Shown: positions 1-8,611, counted from the first letter of the stretch. The stretch: 64,000 bases of DNA from Streptomyces sp. Root431 (GCF_001426585.1 NZ_LMEI01000010.1:335976-399975), one strand, 5' to 3'. Numbers and translations: made by a program. Notes: generated by a model not told the origin, from the sequence alone.

Positions 1-218
1 CCCCGATCCATCCGCAGCACTACGCGTTCCTCGTCCCCGACGGGAGCTTCGACGCGATGATCGACCGCCTGGAGGCGGCCGGCGTGACGTACTACGCCGA
101 CCCCGGTCACACGGAGCCGGGCAAGGTGAACGGGCTCTTCGGCGGCCGGGGCGCGTACTTCGACGACCCGGACGGCCACAACATGGAGATCATTACCAGG
201 CCGTACGCGCGGGCGTAG
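1..218 (+). CDS. VOC-family (glyoxalase/bleomycin-resistance fold) protein, 3' part only
   Basis: The window opens inside this gene. The frame starting at base 3 reads through to a TAG at 216-218 and gives about 71 C-terminal residues. The end contains GRGAYFDDPDGHNMEIIT, the typical last strand of VOC proteins, in which the Glu of the HNMEI segment is usually a metal or substrate ligand. VOC proteins are small dimeric metalloenzymes or binding proteins (lactoylglutathione lyases, ring-cleavage dioxygenases, antibiotic-sequestering proteins). The fragment is too short to choose among these. The 5' end and start lie outside the window. Confidence 0.8.
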   Translation, partial: PIHPQHYAFLVPDGSFDAMIDRLEAAGVTYYADPGHTEPGKVNGLFGGRGAYFDDPDGHNMEIITRPYARA

Positions 219-531
219 CGGGCGGGCGCGCGCGAGCATGCGAAAGGGCGGTCGCCTTCCCGGCCGGGGCGTGGCCGGTCGCGACGCGGCCGCTCACGAC
301 ATCTCTTTAAGTACCCCAGGGCAAGTACCAACCCCACCCTTCCCATCCCCCGGCGGTCACCCTGACGGGGGCCGTCACTCACACGAGCGAACTCTGCCAA
401 CTGAGCTGGATTTCGGGGTGGTTGCCTGGCATATGCTCACGGCGACCCCACACTGGAAACAGTTCGGCCCCCGTCCGGGACTCGCAATCCCGGTCGAGGG
501 CCTGACCAACGCGGAAGAGAGAGCCTTCCGG
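219..531. other. Intergenic region with a tRNA D-arm-like relic
   Basis: No convincing gene lies here. An open frame from 238 runs into the next gene, but its first 98 codons look non-coding. On the minus strand about 385-425 reads like the 5' part of a tRNA, with AGCTCAGTTGGCAGAG as in a D-arm. No T-arm or matching acceptor strand follows, so this is at most a relic. The stretch 300-330 is unusually AT-rich for the window. Confidence 0.4.
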
Positions 532-1470
532 ATGGATACCCAGCACCCTAGCGCGCCCGCTTCCCGCAGGGGCGTCATCCACGTCAACGCCGCCCACACG
601 ACCGGCTACGTGGTCGTCGGCAACCACCTCGCCCAGCACGCCGACCTCTCGCTCACCGCGATCGGCTTGGCCGTGCACATCCAGTCGCTGCCCGCCGGAA
701 CCCCCATCACCGTGAAAGCGCTGGCCAAGCGCCTCCCGGAGGGCGAGATCCGCATCGCCGGGGCCCTCCGCGAACTGGAGGCCGCCGGGTACTTGAAGCG
801 GATCCGCGTACGGCTCGCGAGCGGCCGGATCGCGACGGAGACGTACTCGTACAACAACCCGGGCGCGCTAAGGGACTTGGGCCCGGACCGGGATCCCGAC
901 GCGGACCGGGATCCCGACCCGGACCCCGACCCGGGCCCCGACGCGGACCCGGGCCCCGACCCGGACCCTGACTCCGACCCCGAACCTGACTCCGGCGGCC
1001 GCCCGGAGCGCCGGCCCAAGGCGGCGCTCCCGCCCGCCTTGGCCCCTACCCCTAGCCCCGCCCCCGCCCCCACCCCAGCCTCCGTGCGCAACGAAGCCGC
1101 GCGGCTTCCGCAGGGCCCGGCCGCCGAGCTCCTCACGGGCCTGCGCCTCACCGACCCCCGCCTGCTGCTCTCGGTCCGGGACATCCAGCGTCTGGCCCCG
1201 GCCGTGGACACCTGGTTCGCCAGGGGAGCCGCCCCGGAGGCCGTCGCCCGCACATTGACGGCCGCCCTCCCCGCGACCCTCCAGCGCCCGGCGGGCCTGC
1301 TCGCCCACCGCCTGACCACGCTTCTGCCGCCGCCCGTGCCCGACCGGCCGCGCGCGGCCGCCCCGTACCCGCTCCAGTTCTGCGTGACCTGCGACGAGAC
1401 GGCCTTCCGCGCCCCGGAGCCGGGTGAGTGCCCCGACTGCGTCGCCCTGGCGAGGGAACGCGCAGCGTGA
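532..1470 (+). CDS. Winged-helix DNA-binding protein with Asp-Pro repeat linker and C-terminal zinc ribbon
   Basis: 312 residues from the ATG at 532, preceded by a purine-rich GAAGAGAGAG stretch. The frame is open back to 238, but the upstream translation is low quality, so the internal ATG is preferred. Residues about 15-105 form a replication-initiator-like winged helix (LSLTAIGLAVHIQSLPAG ... IRIAGALRELEAAGYLKR). This type is common in Streptomyces multicopy HTH proteins of unknown role. Residues about 120-160 are an Asp/Pro/Gly tract built from DPDPD units, followed by a Pro/Ala linker. The C-terminus has two CxxC pairs (CVTC ... CPDC) that could bind zinc. It is probably a DNA-binding regulator; the target is unknown. 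Confidence 0.75.
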   Translation: MDTQHPSAPASRRGVIHVNAAHTTGYVVVGNHLAQHADLSLTAIGLAVHIQSLPAGTPITVKALAKRLPEGEIRIAGALRELEAAGYLKRIRVRLASGRIATETYSYNNPGALRDLGPDRDPDADRDPDPDPDPGPDADPGPDPDPDSDPEPDSGGRPERRPKAALPPALAPTPSPAPAPTPASVRNEAARLPQGPAAELLTGLRLTDPRLLLSVRDIQRLAPAVDTWFARGAAPEAVARTLTAALPATLQRPAGLLAHRLTTLLPPPVPDRPRAAAPYPLQFCVTCDETAFRAPEPGECPDCVALARERAA

Positions 1471-1492
1471 GGCGCGCGCGGCCGGTGGAGCG

Positions 1493-1726
1493 TCACACGG
1501 GGTGGTGGCGGCCCCAGGGCCGGTTCACGAGCGGCGCCGCCGAGCCGACCGCCCCCACGAGCATGGCGAGCTCGTACGGATCGCCGCCCTCGGGCAGGCT
1601 GCAGTACGTCGCTCCCCTTCCGCTGCCGTGGCAGTCGAACCCCGGATGGACCGCGCCCGCCACACCCCAGCAGAACGCGACCGCGCCCGCGGTGGCGATC
1701 GCCGCCCGCCACCCCTGACTGATCAT
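1493..1726 (-). CDS. Small membrane protein, function unknown
   Basis: 77 residues. There are two hydrophobic segments (about 8-27 and 54-70) joined by a polar loop with two cysteines (DCHGSGRGATYC) that could form a disulfide outside the cell. It lies just downstream of, and in the same direction as, the GNAT gene ending at 1776, so the two may be cotranscribed. The start is uncertain because the upstream GGCGG is a weak ribosome-binding site. I do not recognise a family. Confidence 0.5.
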   Translation of the reverse strand: MISQGWRAAIATAGAVAFCWGVAGAVHPGFDCHGSGRGATYCSLPEGGDPYELAMLVGAVGSAAPLVNRPWGRHHPV

Positions 1727-1775
1727 CCGCCGGATGCCACCGGCGCCCGGACGAGCCCCAGGAGTGCGACCCCCG

Positions 1776-2279
1776 TCACGGCAACGAGCGCGTCAGCCAG
1801 GCCACTTCGCCGTTCTCCTCCGTCGTCACGCGGTCCCGCTCGAAGCCGAGCTTCTCCAGGACGCGGAGCGACGGGGTGTTCCAGGTGCCGACGGTCGACC
1901 AGAGGCGCTTCCGGCCGGTCGCGACGGTGGCGTCGAGCACGGCGCGGGCCGCCTCGGTGGCGTAGCCGTTCCCGTGGACGCGCTGGAACAGCTCGTACGC
2001 GATCTCGGGCTCCTCCACGGTGGTGCGGCCGACGATCAGCCCGCAGTAGCCGATGAAGTCGCCCTCGGCGCGGCGCTGGATGGGCAGTAGGGCGAAGCCC
2101 GTGGTCTCCGTCGCGGCGAGGAACCCCCCGATGGCCTTCCGGATGCGGTCGACCGGGGGCTTCCCCTTGCCGCGTTCGGCGAGGAGGTCGCAGAACTCTT
2201 CGGCGTCCGACTCGGCCCACGGCCGCAGGATCAGCCGCTCGGTCTCCAGGTGGAACGGCATCGTCTCGTAGATAGCCAT
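1776..2279 (-). CDS. GNAT-family N-acetyltransferase (RimJ/RimL type)
   Basis: 167 residues from the ATG at 2279. It begins FHLETERLILRPW, the typical opening of RimJ/RimL-like acetyltransferases. The acetyl-CoA loop corresponds to the VHGNGYATEAARAVL segment (about residues 108-122), and NTPSLRVLEKLGF marks the last helix. Family members acetylate protein N-termini, amino acids or small amines; the substrate here cannot be deduced. It diverges from the DUF2625 gene with 72 bp between the starts. Upstream extension into the longer open frame is rejected because that part only mirrors the opposite gene. Confidence 0.85.
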   Translation of the reverse strand: MAIYETMPFHLETERLILRPWAESDAEEFCDLLAERGKGKPPVDRIRKAIGGFLAATETTGFALLPIQRRAEGDFIGYCGLIVGRTTVEEPEIAYELFQRVHGNGYATEAARAVLDATVATGRKRLWSTVGTWNTPSLRVLEKLGFERDRVTTEENGEVAWLTRSLP

Positions 2280-2351
2280 GATCCCTACTCTGCCCCAGGG
2301 GTCCGGCCCGACCCGCACGGCCCCTGCCCGCGCGCGTGCGAGCATGCTCCG

Positions 2352-3080
2352 GTGCGTGAACTGAGTGAGTTGATCGAGGTAGAGGACCCGGCATGGCCGG
2401 TGCTCGGCGGGGAGCTGCGCGACGCGGCCGTGCCCGTCGAGCTGCTGGACGCCGACGAGGAGCGCGCGGCCGCCGCGCTGGTGCAGACGCAGGTGACCGT
2501 GCGGTCGTTCCTGGGGGCGTTCGTGCTGCACAGCGGCGGGGCGTTCGTCGACGACGGCTGGCTGCGGGTCTACGGCAGCCCGGCCGCCGACAACGACCGG
2601 CGGCTCCCCTCCATCGCGCGGGTCAACGGCTACCCGCCCGTGACGATCCCCGACTGGCGGCCCCAGGCCGGGCTCGTCGTGGCCCACGACGTCCTGGGCG
2701 GGGTGTTCGTCATCCAGGGCGGGCCCGCGGACCAGGTCGGGCTGCCCGGCCGGCCAGGAGAGATGGTCTACTTCGCCCCGGACTCGCTCCGATGGGACGC
2801 GCTGGGCGCCGGCTACGGGGCCTGGCTGTCGTGGATGCTCGCCGGAGGCACCGAGGAGTTCTACGAGGGGCTCCGCTGGCCCGGCTGGCGCGACGAGGTC
2901 CGCGAACTGGACGGCGACCGGGGGCTCACCCTCTACCCGCCACTGTGGTCCGCCGAGGCGCACCAGGACCTCGCGGCGACGAGCCGCAGCATCGTGGCGA
3001 TGGCGGAACTCCTCGACTTCGCCCGGGAGACGAGCGTGCAGTTCGACGAGGCCGACCCCGGATTCCTGGGGACGGTGTGA
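2352..3080 (+). CDS. DUF2625 family protein
   Basis: 242 residues from the GTG at 2352. Recognisable DUF2625 signatures are LIEVEDPAWPVL near the N-terminus, VRSFLGAFVLHSGG, DDGWLRVYGS, VVAHDVLGGVFVIQGG, VYFAPDSLRWDALG and LYPPLW. The family is found across bacteria, is soluble and has no established biochemical role. The next gene starts inside its stop codon (GTGA overlap at 3077-3080), so translation of the downstream acetyltransferase is probably coupled. Confidence 0.85.
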   Translation: MRELSELIEVEDPAWPVLGGELRDAAVPVELLDADEERAAAALVQTQVTVRSFLGAFVLHSGGAFVDDGWLRVYGSPAADNDRRLPSIARVNGYPPVTIPDWRPQAGLVVAHDVLGGVFVIQGGPADQVGLPGRPGEMVYFAPDSLRWDALGAGYGAWLSWMLAGGTEEFYEGLRWPGWRDEVRELDGDRGLTLYPPLWSAEAHQDLAATSRSIVAMAELLDFARETSVQFDEADPGFLGTV

Positions 3081-3577
3081 GGGACACGGCCCTGCGGACC
3101 GAGCGGCTCGACCTCGAACCGCTCGCCGTCGCCCACGCGCAGGAGATGACCGGCGTCCTGGCCGACCCCGCCCTGCACACGTTCATCGGGGGCACCCCGC
3201 TGACCGCACCCGAACTGCACGCCCGCTACGAACGCCTGGCCGCCGGCTCGCCGGACCCCACGGTGACCTGGTGCAACTGGGTCGTACGGCTCCGCGCCGA
3301 GGACCGGCTCACCGGGACCGTCCAGGCGACGCTCACCGACGGCGGCCGGGTCGCGGAGATCGCGTGGGTCGTCGGCACGGCCTGGCAGGGCCGGGGGATC
3401 GCCCGCGAGGCGACCCGGGCCCTCGTCGGACTGCTCGCGGACGGCGGCGTACGAACGGTCCTCGCCCACGTCCACCCCGAACACACGGCCTCCGCCGCCG
3501 TCGCCCGCGCGGCGGGGCTCGCCCCGACGGAGGAGCGGGAGGACGGCGAGATCCGCTGGCGGCTGGACCTCCCCTAG
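3077..3577 (+). CDS. GNAT-family N-acetyltransferase
   Basis: 166 residues from the GTG at 3077, overlapping the DUF2625 stop by 4 bp. It opens TALRTERLDLEPL as in RimJ/RimL enzymes. The acetyl-CoA-binding segment is VGTAWQGRGIAREATRAL (about residues 104-121), followed by VHPEHTASAAVARAAGL. It is distinct in sequence from the acetyltransferase at 1776-2279. Substrate unknown. The overlap suggests joint function or stoichiometric expression with DUF2625. Confidence 0.85.
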   Translation: MRDTALRTERLDLEPLAVAHAQEMTGVLADPALHTFIGGTPLTAPELHARYERLAAGSPDPTVTWCNWVVRLRAEDRLTGTVQATLTDGGRVAEIAWVVGTAWQGRGIAREATRALVGLLADGGVRTVLAHVHPEHTASAAVARAAGLAPTEEREDGEIRWRLDLP

Positions 3578-3604
3578 GGGCCGGTCACAGGCCCGGCGAC
3601 ACCC

Positions 3605-4414
3605 CTAGGGGGCGCCGCCGCCCCACACCGTGCCGATCAGGGCCTCCGCCGCCCCCGGGTCGCCCGCCAGGCGGCCCGCCTCGCGGATCTGGTCGGCGTT
3701 CACGGCACCGGACTTGGCCATCTGGATGGCCTCATGGATGCCGTCGCCGTCGCCCTCGTCGTGCGCGAGTGTCGCGAGGAACCAGCGCACCGCGCGCACC
3801 GGGTCGGGTTCGGTGCCGTAGCCGTCGCGGTAGCAGCAGGCGGCGGCGTGCATCGCGCCCGGGTGGCCGCGGTCGGCCGACCAGAGGTACCAGGTCAGGG
3901 CTTCCTCGTCGCGGTCCAGTTCCGACAGGTGGTCGGCGAGCAGGGCGCCGGCGAGGGCGATGCCGTCCCGGGTGGCCGTCTCCAGGAGGTTCCGGGACTC
4001 GTCGGGGTCGTCGACGAGTTGGGCGAGGTTGACGCAGGCGTACGCGTCCCCGGCGTCGGCGGCCGCCCTGAACAGCTCGGCGGCGCGGTCGTGGTCCTCC
4101 TCGACGCCGATCCCTTCGAGCAGCATGTATCCGTACGTGCGCTGCCCGGCCGGGTGCCCGGCCCCGGCCGCCGCGCGGGCGTACCGCACGGCGTCGGGCA
4201 GGGCCGACTCGTCGAAGTACTCCAGGTAGATCCCGGCCAGCAGCGCGGCGGCCTCAGCCGACCCCGCGTCCGCCTCGGGGACGAGGCCGACCGTCACCTG
4301 CGTCGCCAGCTCGGCGCCCTCCGCGCTGCCCTCCATGGCGGCCCGCACGAACGCGTGCCCGGCGGCCACCCAGTCCCCGGCCTCGGCGGCCTTTCGTCCC
4401 TCGTCCAGATGCAT
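3605..4414 (-). CDS. Sel1-like/TPR repeat protein
   Basis: 269 residues made of helical repeats. Sel1-type units include AVRYARAAAGAGHPAGQRTYGYMLL, DRAAELFRAAADAGDAYACVNLA, EALTWYLWSADRGHPGAMHAAA and RAVRWFLATLAHDEGDGDG, each about 36 residues. Such solenoids act as protein-interaction scaffolds. There is no signal peptide or membrane segment, so it is likely cytoplasmic. TAAGGT (4421-4426, minus strand) ends 6 nt before the ATG, consistent with a leaderless transcript. It is convergent with the acetyltransferase at 3577. Confidence 0.85.
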   Translation of the reverse strand: MHLDEGRKAAEAGDWVAAGHAFVRAAMEGSAEGAELATQVTVGLVPEADAGSAEAAALLAGIYLEYFDESALPDAVRYARAAAGAGHPAGQRTYGYMLLEGIGVEEDHDRAAELFRAAADAGDAYACVNLAQLVDDPDESRNLLETATRDGIALAGALLADHLSELDRDEEALTWYLWSADRGHPGAMHAAACCYRDGYGTEPDPVRAVRWFLATLAHDEGDGDGIHEAIQMAKSGAVNADQIREAGRLAGDPGAAEALIGTVWGGGAP

Positions 4415-4423
4415 GCCACGACC

Positions 4424-6739
4424 TTAAGGCCGGGGCCGGGAACGCCTGATGGCGGTCAGGCGCCACAGCAGGAGGCCCGTCAGCGCCGCCGCTCCCGCCG
4501 CCAGGCCCGCCCGCAGGCCTGGTGGGCGGAACGTGCAGTCCACGGTTCCGGACGGCGGTGCCGGGACGGCGAGGAGACCGCCGTACGAGCTCGTGCGGGT
4601 GTCCGCGCAGTGCCAGCCCGCGATGTGGGGGGTCGCTATGACCACCGTGCCCGAGGTCGCGGGGACCGTCGCGCTGATGCCGTCCGGTGTGGGGCTGATC
4701 GCCGTGGCCGGAGCCGTGCGGAGGGCGTTCACCGCCGACCGTAGCCGTGCGTGGTCCAGGCAGCCGACCTCGGCCTTCTTTCCGCCGGCCGGGACCTCCA
4801 CCTTCGTGCCCGCCGTCCGCTGGACGCCCAGCGAGGTCATCGCGGCGCTGCGCTTCGGCCGGCCGCCCAGGAGGTCGGCCGTGCGGGGGCCCAGGCGGGC
4901 CCGGCCGCTCGCGTCCGGGGCCCAGAGGAAGACTTCGGTGCCGACCGGGCAGGCGCCCGCGCGGGGAGCCTCGTACACCCGGGCTCCCAGCAGGAGTTCC
5001 TGGTTGCGGAAGGGGGAGGGGCCGTAGGCCGGGGGCGGGCCCGGCGGGCGCAGCGTCACCAGCGGCAGGTACGTGTCCGTACGGCGGACCGAGCCGTCCC
5101 GCCAGCGCGCGCCCACCCCGAACACCGCGTCCGTCACCGGGTTGTCCAGGCTCAGCAGGTTCCGGCCCCGCGAGGTCCAGCCGCCGCCGAGCGCCGTCAG
5201 CGTCTCCGTGAGGACCGCCGGAGTGTGGCTGCTGTAGTACGCGGCGCCCTGACCGCCCAGGAGGAGGGGGTCGTTCCCGGCGAACCGGGGGAGGCCCGCG
5301 TCCGTGCGGTACGCGGGCCAGCCGTCGGCCGCCGCGAGGGCCGCCGCCCGCCGCTCCTCCTCCGGACCCAGGGGCGGGTAGTCGTCCAGGCGGGTCAGGC
5401 GCTCGTGGTCCGCGTACGCCGCCGTCGCCGCGGCCTGGCCGAGCAGCGTCCCCGTGACGAGGAGCGCGGCGAGGATCCCGTACCGGCCCCGGCGGGGCAG
5501 GAGCAGCGCGCCCGCCACCGCCGCGAGGCCCGCGCCCGCGAGCAGCAGCGCCCAGCGGGTGACGACCGGGCTCGGCAGCGCGCCCGCCGCGAGCGCCACG
5601 ACCACGCCCGCGCCGCCGAGCAGCGCCCGTCGGTCAGGGAGGCCGTGGGAGACGGCCGTCCAGGCGGCCAGGACGAGGACGCCGGAGAGGACGAAGGTCT
5701 GGCGGTACGGGCTGCCGTTCGGGGTGGCGAAGACATGCCAGACGAGGTGGGTCGGGCCCCACTGCATGGACAGTGCGACCGCCGCGCACAGGCCCGTCCA
5801 CAGCCACCGCTCGCGGCCCGGGACGTCCCGGCGGAAGAGCAGCGTCCCCGCGAGCAGCGGCACCGCCGTGCAGACGAAGGCCGCCGGGGTGGCGAAGCTG
5901 TACGTCGCCGGGAGCAGTCGGGCGAGCACGTCCGTACCCGCCGCCGGGTCGAACTCCCTGACCACGCCGGGGTACGCGTGACGGGAGCCGAGGAAGACGG
6001 GGACGAGGACGGGGGCCGCGAGGCCGATTCCGAGCGCCGTCGTCACCGCCGCCCGGAGGAGCGTCCGCAGCGTCCCGGCCCGGACGGCGTCCGTCGTCGC
6101 CAGGCGGACCAGGAGCACGAGGGCCGCGCCGAGCGTCGCCATGTACGCCGTGTAGAAGTTCGCCAGCCAGCAGACCGCCACCACCAGCGGCCCCAGGAGA
6201 GGCCTGCGGCCCTCCCGTACCCACTCGCCGACCAGGCAGAGCAGCGGGAAGGCGATCAGGCCGTCCAGCCACATCGGGTTGTACGTGCCCTCCGCGAGCG
6301 ACCAGCCGCACAGCGCGTACGCGGCGCCGAGGACCGCCGCCCACCACCACGCTCCGGGACCGGTGCGGCGCAGCAGGAACGTCATCGCGGCCGCCGCGAC
6401 CGCCGTCTTCAGGACGGTCACCGCGTACACCGCGTACTCGATGTCCGTACGGGGGAGGAGGGCGACCAGCGGGGCGAAGGGGCTCGACAGGTAGGTGCCG
6501 TAGTCCGGGAGGAAGCTCGTGCCCCAGCCCGCCCGCCAGTCGAGCAGCAGCCCGCCGTCCGCGCGGCCCCGCAGCAGGTCCCAGAGGTGCGCGTGGAACG
6601 GCACGAACTGGTTCGCGAGGTCGTTGACGGCCCGGTGGCGCGGCCCGAAGGGGAAGACGCGGGCGACGGCGTCCCCGGCGCAGACGGCGGCCGCCGCGAG
6701 GAGGGCCGCGAGGGACAGGGCGCGGGTGGTGTTCGGCAT
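4424..6739 (-). CDS. YfhO-family polytopic membrane protein (predicted lipid-linked-sugar glycosyltransferase)
   Basis: 771 residues from the ATG at 6739. The N-terminus is a membrane segment, followed by about a dozen hydrophobic stretches and a final helix near the C-terminus (GLAAGAAALTGLLLWRLTA). The early luminal loop has the family's DLANQFVPFHAHLWDLLRG followed by the FLPDYGTYLSSPF region, like GT-C fold enzymes with an acidic motif in the first loop. Bacillus YfhO works with the CsbB glycosyltransferase to decorate lipoteichoic acid with sugar. The divergent neighbour here is CsbB-like, which supports an equivalent envelope glycosylation role. Acceptor polymer and sugar are unknown. 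Possible -10 CATATT lies just upstream. Confidence 0.85.
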   Translation of the reverse strand: MPNTTRALSLAALLAAAAVCAGDAVARVFPFGPRHRAVNDLANQFVPFHAHLWDLLRGRADGGLLLDWRAGWGTSFLPDYGTYLSSPFAPLVALLPRTDIEYAVYAVTVLKTAVAAAAMTFLLRRTGPGAWWWAAVLGAAYALCGWSLAEGTYNPMWLDGLIAFPLLCLVGEWVREGRRPLLGPLVVAVCWLANFYTAYMATLGAALVLLVRLATTDAVRAGTLRTLLRAAVTTALGIGLAAPVLVPVFLGSRHAYPGVVREFDPAAGTDVLARLLPATYSFATPAAFVCTAVPLLAGTLLFRRDVPGRERWLWTGLCAAVALSMQWGPTHLVWHVFATPNGSPYRQTFVLSGVLVLAAWTAVSHGLPDRRALLGGAGVVVALAAGALPSPVVTRWALLLAGAGLAAVAGALLLPRRGRYGILAALLVTGTLLGQAAATAAYADHERLTRLDDYPPLGPEEERRAAALAAADGWPAYRTDAGLPRFAGNDPLLLGGQGAAYYSSHTPAVLTETLTALGGGWTSRGRNLLSLDNPVTDAVFGVGARWRDGSVRRTDTYLPLVTLRPPGPPPAYGPSPFRNQELLLGARVYEAPRAGACPVGTEVFLWAPDASGRARLGPRTADLLGGRPKRSAAMTSLGVQRTAGTKVEVPAGGKKAEVGCLDHARLRSAVNALRTAPATAISPTPDGISATVPATSGTVVIATPHIAGWHCADTRTSSYGGLLAVPAPPSGTVDCTFRPPGLRAGLAAGAAALTGLLLWRLTAIRRSRPRP

Positions 6740-6856
6740 GACGGGTCGAATATGCCAGCGCCCGCCGGGGAAAGGCCCGGCCCGGCGGGCCAGTTCACGC
6801 GATGGTCGCCTGCCCGTCATCCCGGCGGACCGGCCGGGTCACCGGGCTCCGTTGTC

Positions 6857-7861
6857 GTGGTCCGCGTGCTGCTCTCGATCGTGGTCCCGTGCTTCAACGA
6901 GGACGACGTCCTCACCCGCTTCCATGCCCGCGTGACCGAGGAATTCTCCCGTCTCGACGGGGAGTTCGAGCTGGTCTACGTGGACGACGGGAGCCGGGAC
7001 CGGACCCTCCCGCTCCTCCAGGAGCTCGCCGCCGCCGACCCCGGCCGCGTCCGCTACGTCTCCTTCAGCCGCAACTTCGGCAAGGAGGCCGCGATGCTCG
7101 CCGGGCTCCGGCACGCCGCCGGGGACGCCGTCGTCATCATGGACGCCGACCTCCAGCACCCGCCCGAGCTCGTGCACCGCATGGTCGCCCTGCACGCCGA
7201 GGGGTACGACCAGGTCGTCGCCCGCCGCACCCGCGAGGGCGACCGGGTCACCCGCACCCTGACCGCCCGCCTCTACTACCGGGCGATCAACCGGCTCGTG
7301 GACGTCGAGCTCGTCGACGGCGTCGGCGACTTCCGGCTGCTCTCCCGCCGTACCGTCGACGCCCTCCTCGGCCTCGGCGAGTACAACCGCTTCTCCAAGG
7401 GCCTCTTCGCCTGGGTCGGCTTCCGCACCACGACGTTCTCCTACGAGAACGCCGTGCGCGAGGAGGGCCGCTCCAAGTGGACCTTCGGCAAGCTCCTCAA
7501 CTACGGGCTCGACGGGCTCCTCTCCTTCAACAACAAGCCGCTGCGGGCCGCCGTCTACCTCGGCCTGCTCCTCGTCTCCCTCGCCGGCGTCTACGCGGCC
7601 TGGATCGTCGCCGACGCCCTGGCCAACGGCGTCGACACACCCGGCTACGTCACGCTCCTCGTCGCCGTCACCGCGCTCGCCGGCGTCCAGATGGTGATGG
7701 TCGGCCTGATCGGCGAGTACGTCGGCCGCATCTACTACGAGGTGAAACGGCGCCCCCATTACCTGGTGCAGGAGACAGAGGCGGGGCAGGAGGAGAAGGA
7801 GATGCGGGCCGACACCCGGCGTGCCGGTGACTCGTTGTGGGAAACAGTCGCTCCGAAGTAG
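6857..7861 (+). CDS. GT2 glycosyltransferase, CsbB/GtrB/DPM1-like (polyprenyl-phosphate sugar transferase)
   Basis: 334 residues from the GTG at 6857. An upstream in-frame ATG at 6752 is possible, but the extra residues are not family-like. Domains: GT-A fold at residues 4-230 with SIVVPCFNEDDV at the start, the nucleotide-sugar motif VYVDDGSRD, MDADLQHPPE containing the DxD-like metal site, and GDFRLLSRR. Two C-terminal membrane helices follow (AAVYLGLLLVSLAGVYAAWIV and YVTLLVAVTALAGVQMVMVGL) with GEYVGRIYYEVKRRP after them. This is the classic architecture of enzymes that load a sugar onto undecaprenyl phosphate on the inner membrane face. It is paired divergently with the YfhO-type protein, which would use the flipped lipid-linked sugar. 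Confidence 0.9.
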   Translation: MVRVLLSIVVPCFNEDDVLTRFHARVTEEFSRLDGEFELVYVDDGSRDRTLPLLQELAAADPGRVRYVSFSRNFGKEAAMLAGLRHAAGDAVVIMDADLQHPPELVHRMVALHAEGYDQVVARRTREGDRVTRTLTARLYYRAINRLVDVELVDGVGDFRLLSRRTVDALLGLGEYNRFSKGLFAWVGFRTTTFSYENAVREEGRSKWTFGKLLNYGLDGLLSFNNKPLRAAVYLGLLLVSLAGVYAAWIVADALANGVDTPGYVTLLVAVTALAGVQMVMVGLIGEYVGRIYYEVKRRPHYLVQETEAGQEEKEMRADTRRAGDSLWETVAPK

Positions 7862-7941
7862 TGGCTACGGCCCCGGCGACTCCCTACCATCGATCACCGC
7901 AAGGTCGTTCAACTGACGCACGACCCGCCCGGGAGGCTCCT

Positions 7942-8592
7942 GTGCACCGCCGCGATCGCCGCATTGCTCTCTCCGTCTCCGCCGCGCTCCTCGCGGCGCC
8001 GTTGCTCACCGCCTGTGGGAGTGACGCCCATCCAGGAGCGGCGGCCGTCGTCGGCGGCGAGCGGATCGAGGTGTCCACCCTCCAGGCGCAGGTCAAGGAC
8101 GTGCGGGCCGCGCAGGCCGCGTCCCCGCAGGCCGCCCAGCTCCTCGGGACCAGTGGTGACCTCAACCGCCGCAAGCTCAACGGCCTGATCTTCGACCGGG
8201 TCGTGAGCAAGGTCGCCGAGGACAACGGCGTCACCGCCACCCGCGCCGAGACGCAGGCGACCCGCGCCGCGTTCGTCCGCCAGAGCGGCGGCGAGGACCG
8301 GCTCGCGGCGGCCCTGCTCCAGGAGCAGGGCGTGGCGCCCGACCAGATCGACGACGTCGTCCGCCGCAACGTCCTCATGAACAAGATCGCCGCCAAGCTG
8401 GGGATCACCGAGACCCCCGAGGGCCAGAAGAAGCTGACCGACGTCTTCACCGCCGCCTCGAAGGACCTCGACATCGACGTGAACCCGCGCTTCGGCGCCT
8501 GGGACGACGCGCAGGTCCAGCTGGCCGCCGCTGCCAGCCCGTGGCTGCGGCAGATCAGCCAGGACCCGGGGGCGGTCGAGGCCGGCGCCTGA
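7942..8592 (+). CDS. SurA N-terminal-domain lipoprotein
   Basis: 216 residues from the GTG at 7942, with GGGAGG at 7931-7936. The signal sequence has a lipobox LLTAC (about residues 17-21), so it is an exported lipoprotein. The mature part opens with AAVVGGERIEVSTLQAQ, matching the N-terminal chaperone region of SurA/PrsA-type proteins (SurA_N). No parvulin isomerase domain follows, so it is a chaperone-like lipoprotein rather than an active PPIase. TACCAT at 7885-7890 is a possible -10. MazG follows 19 bp downstream but may have its own promoter. Confidence 0.85.
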   Translation: MHRRDRRIALSVSAALLAAPLLTACGSDAHPGAAAVVGGERIEVSTLQAQVKDVRAAQAASPQAAQLLGTSGDLNRRKLNGLIFDRVVSKVAEDNGVTATRAETQATRAAFVRQSGGEDRLAAALLQEQGVAPDQIDDVVRRNVLMNKIAAKLGITETPEGQKKLTDVFTAASKDLDIDVNPRFGAWDDAQVQLAAAASPWLRQISQDPGAVEAGA

Positions 8593-8611
8593 GCCCGGGT
8601 AGGTTCGAGGG

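Noticed and set aside
880..1000. Regular repeats as a possible CRISPR array
   Set aside because: Units are 6-12 bp, in frame with the coding sequence, and have no spacers. No CRISPR-like array is present anywhere in the window.
606..1712. Minus-strand frame with Gly-Ser repeats opposite the HTH gene
   Set aside because: The repeats are simply the antisense of the Asp-Pro tract; the plus strand has the HTH and zinc-ribbon motifs.
4751..6856. Long open frame on the plus strand through the YfhO gene that joins in frame to the GT2 gene (over 1000 residues)
   Set aside because: The upstream part is Arg/Gln/Pro/Ala-rich antisense translation of a clear YfhO gene. Family similarity begins only at the GT2 start near 6857.
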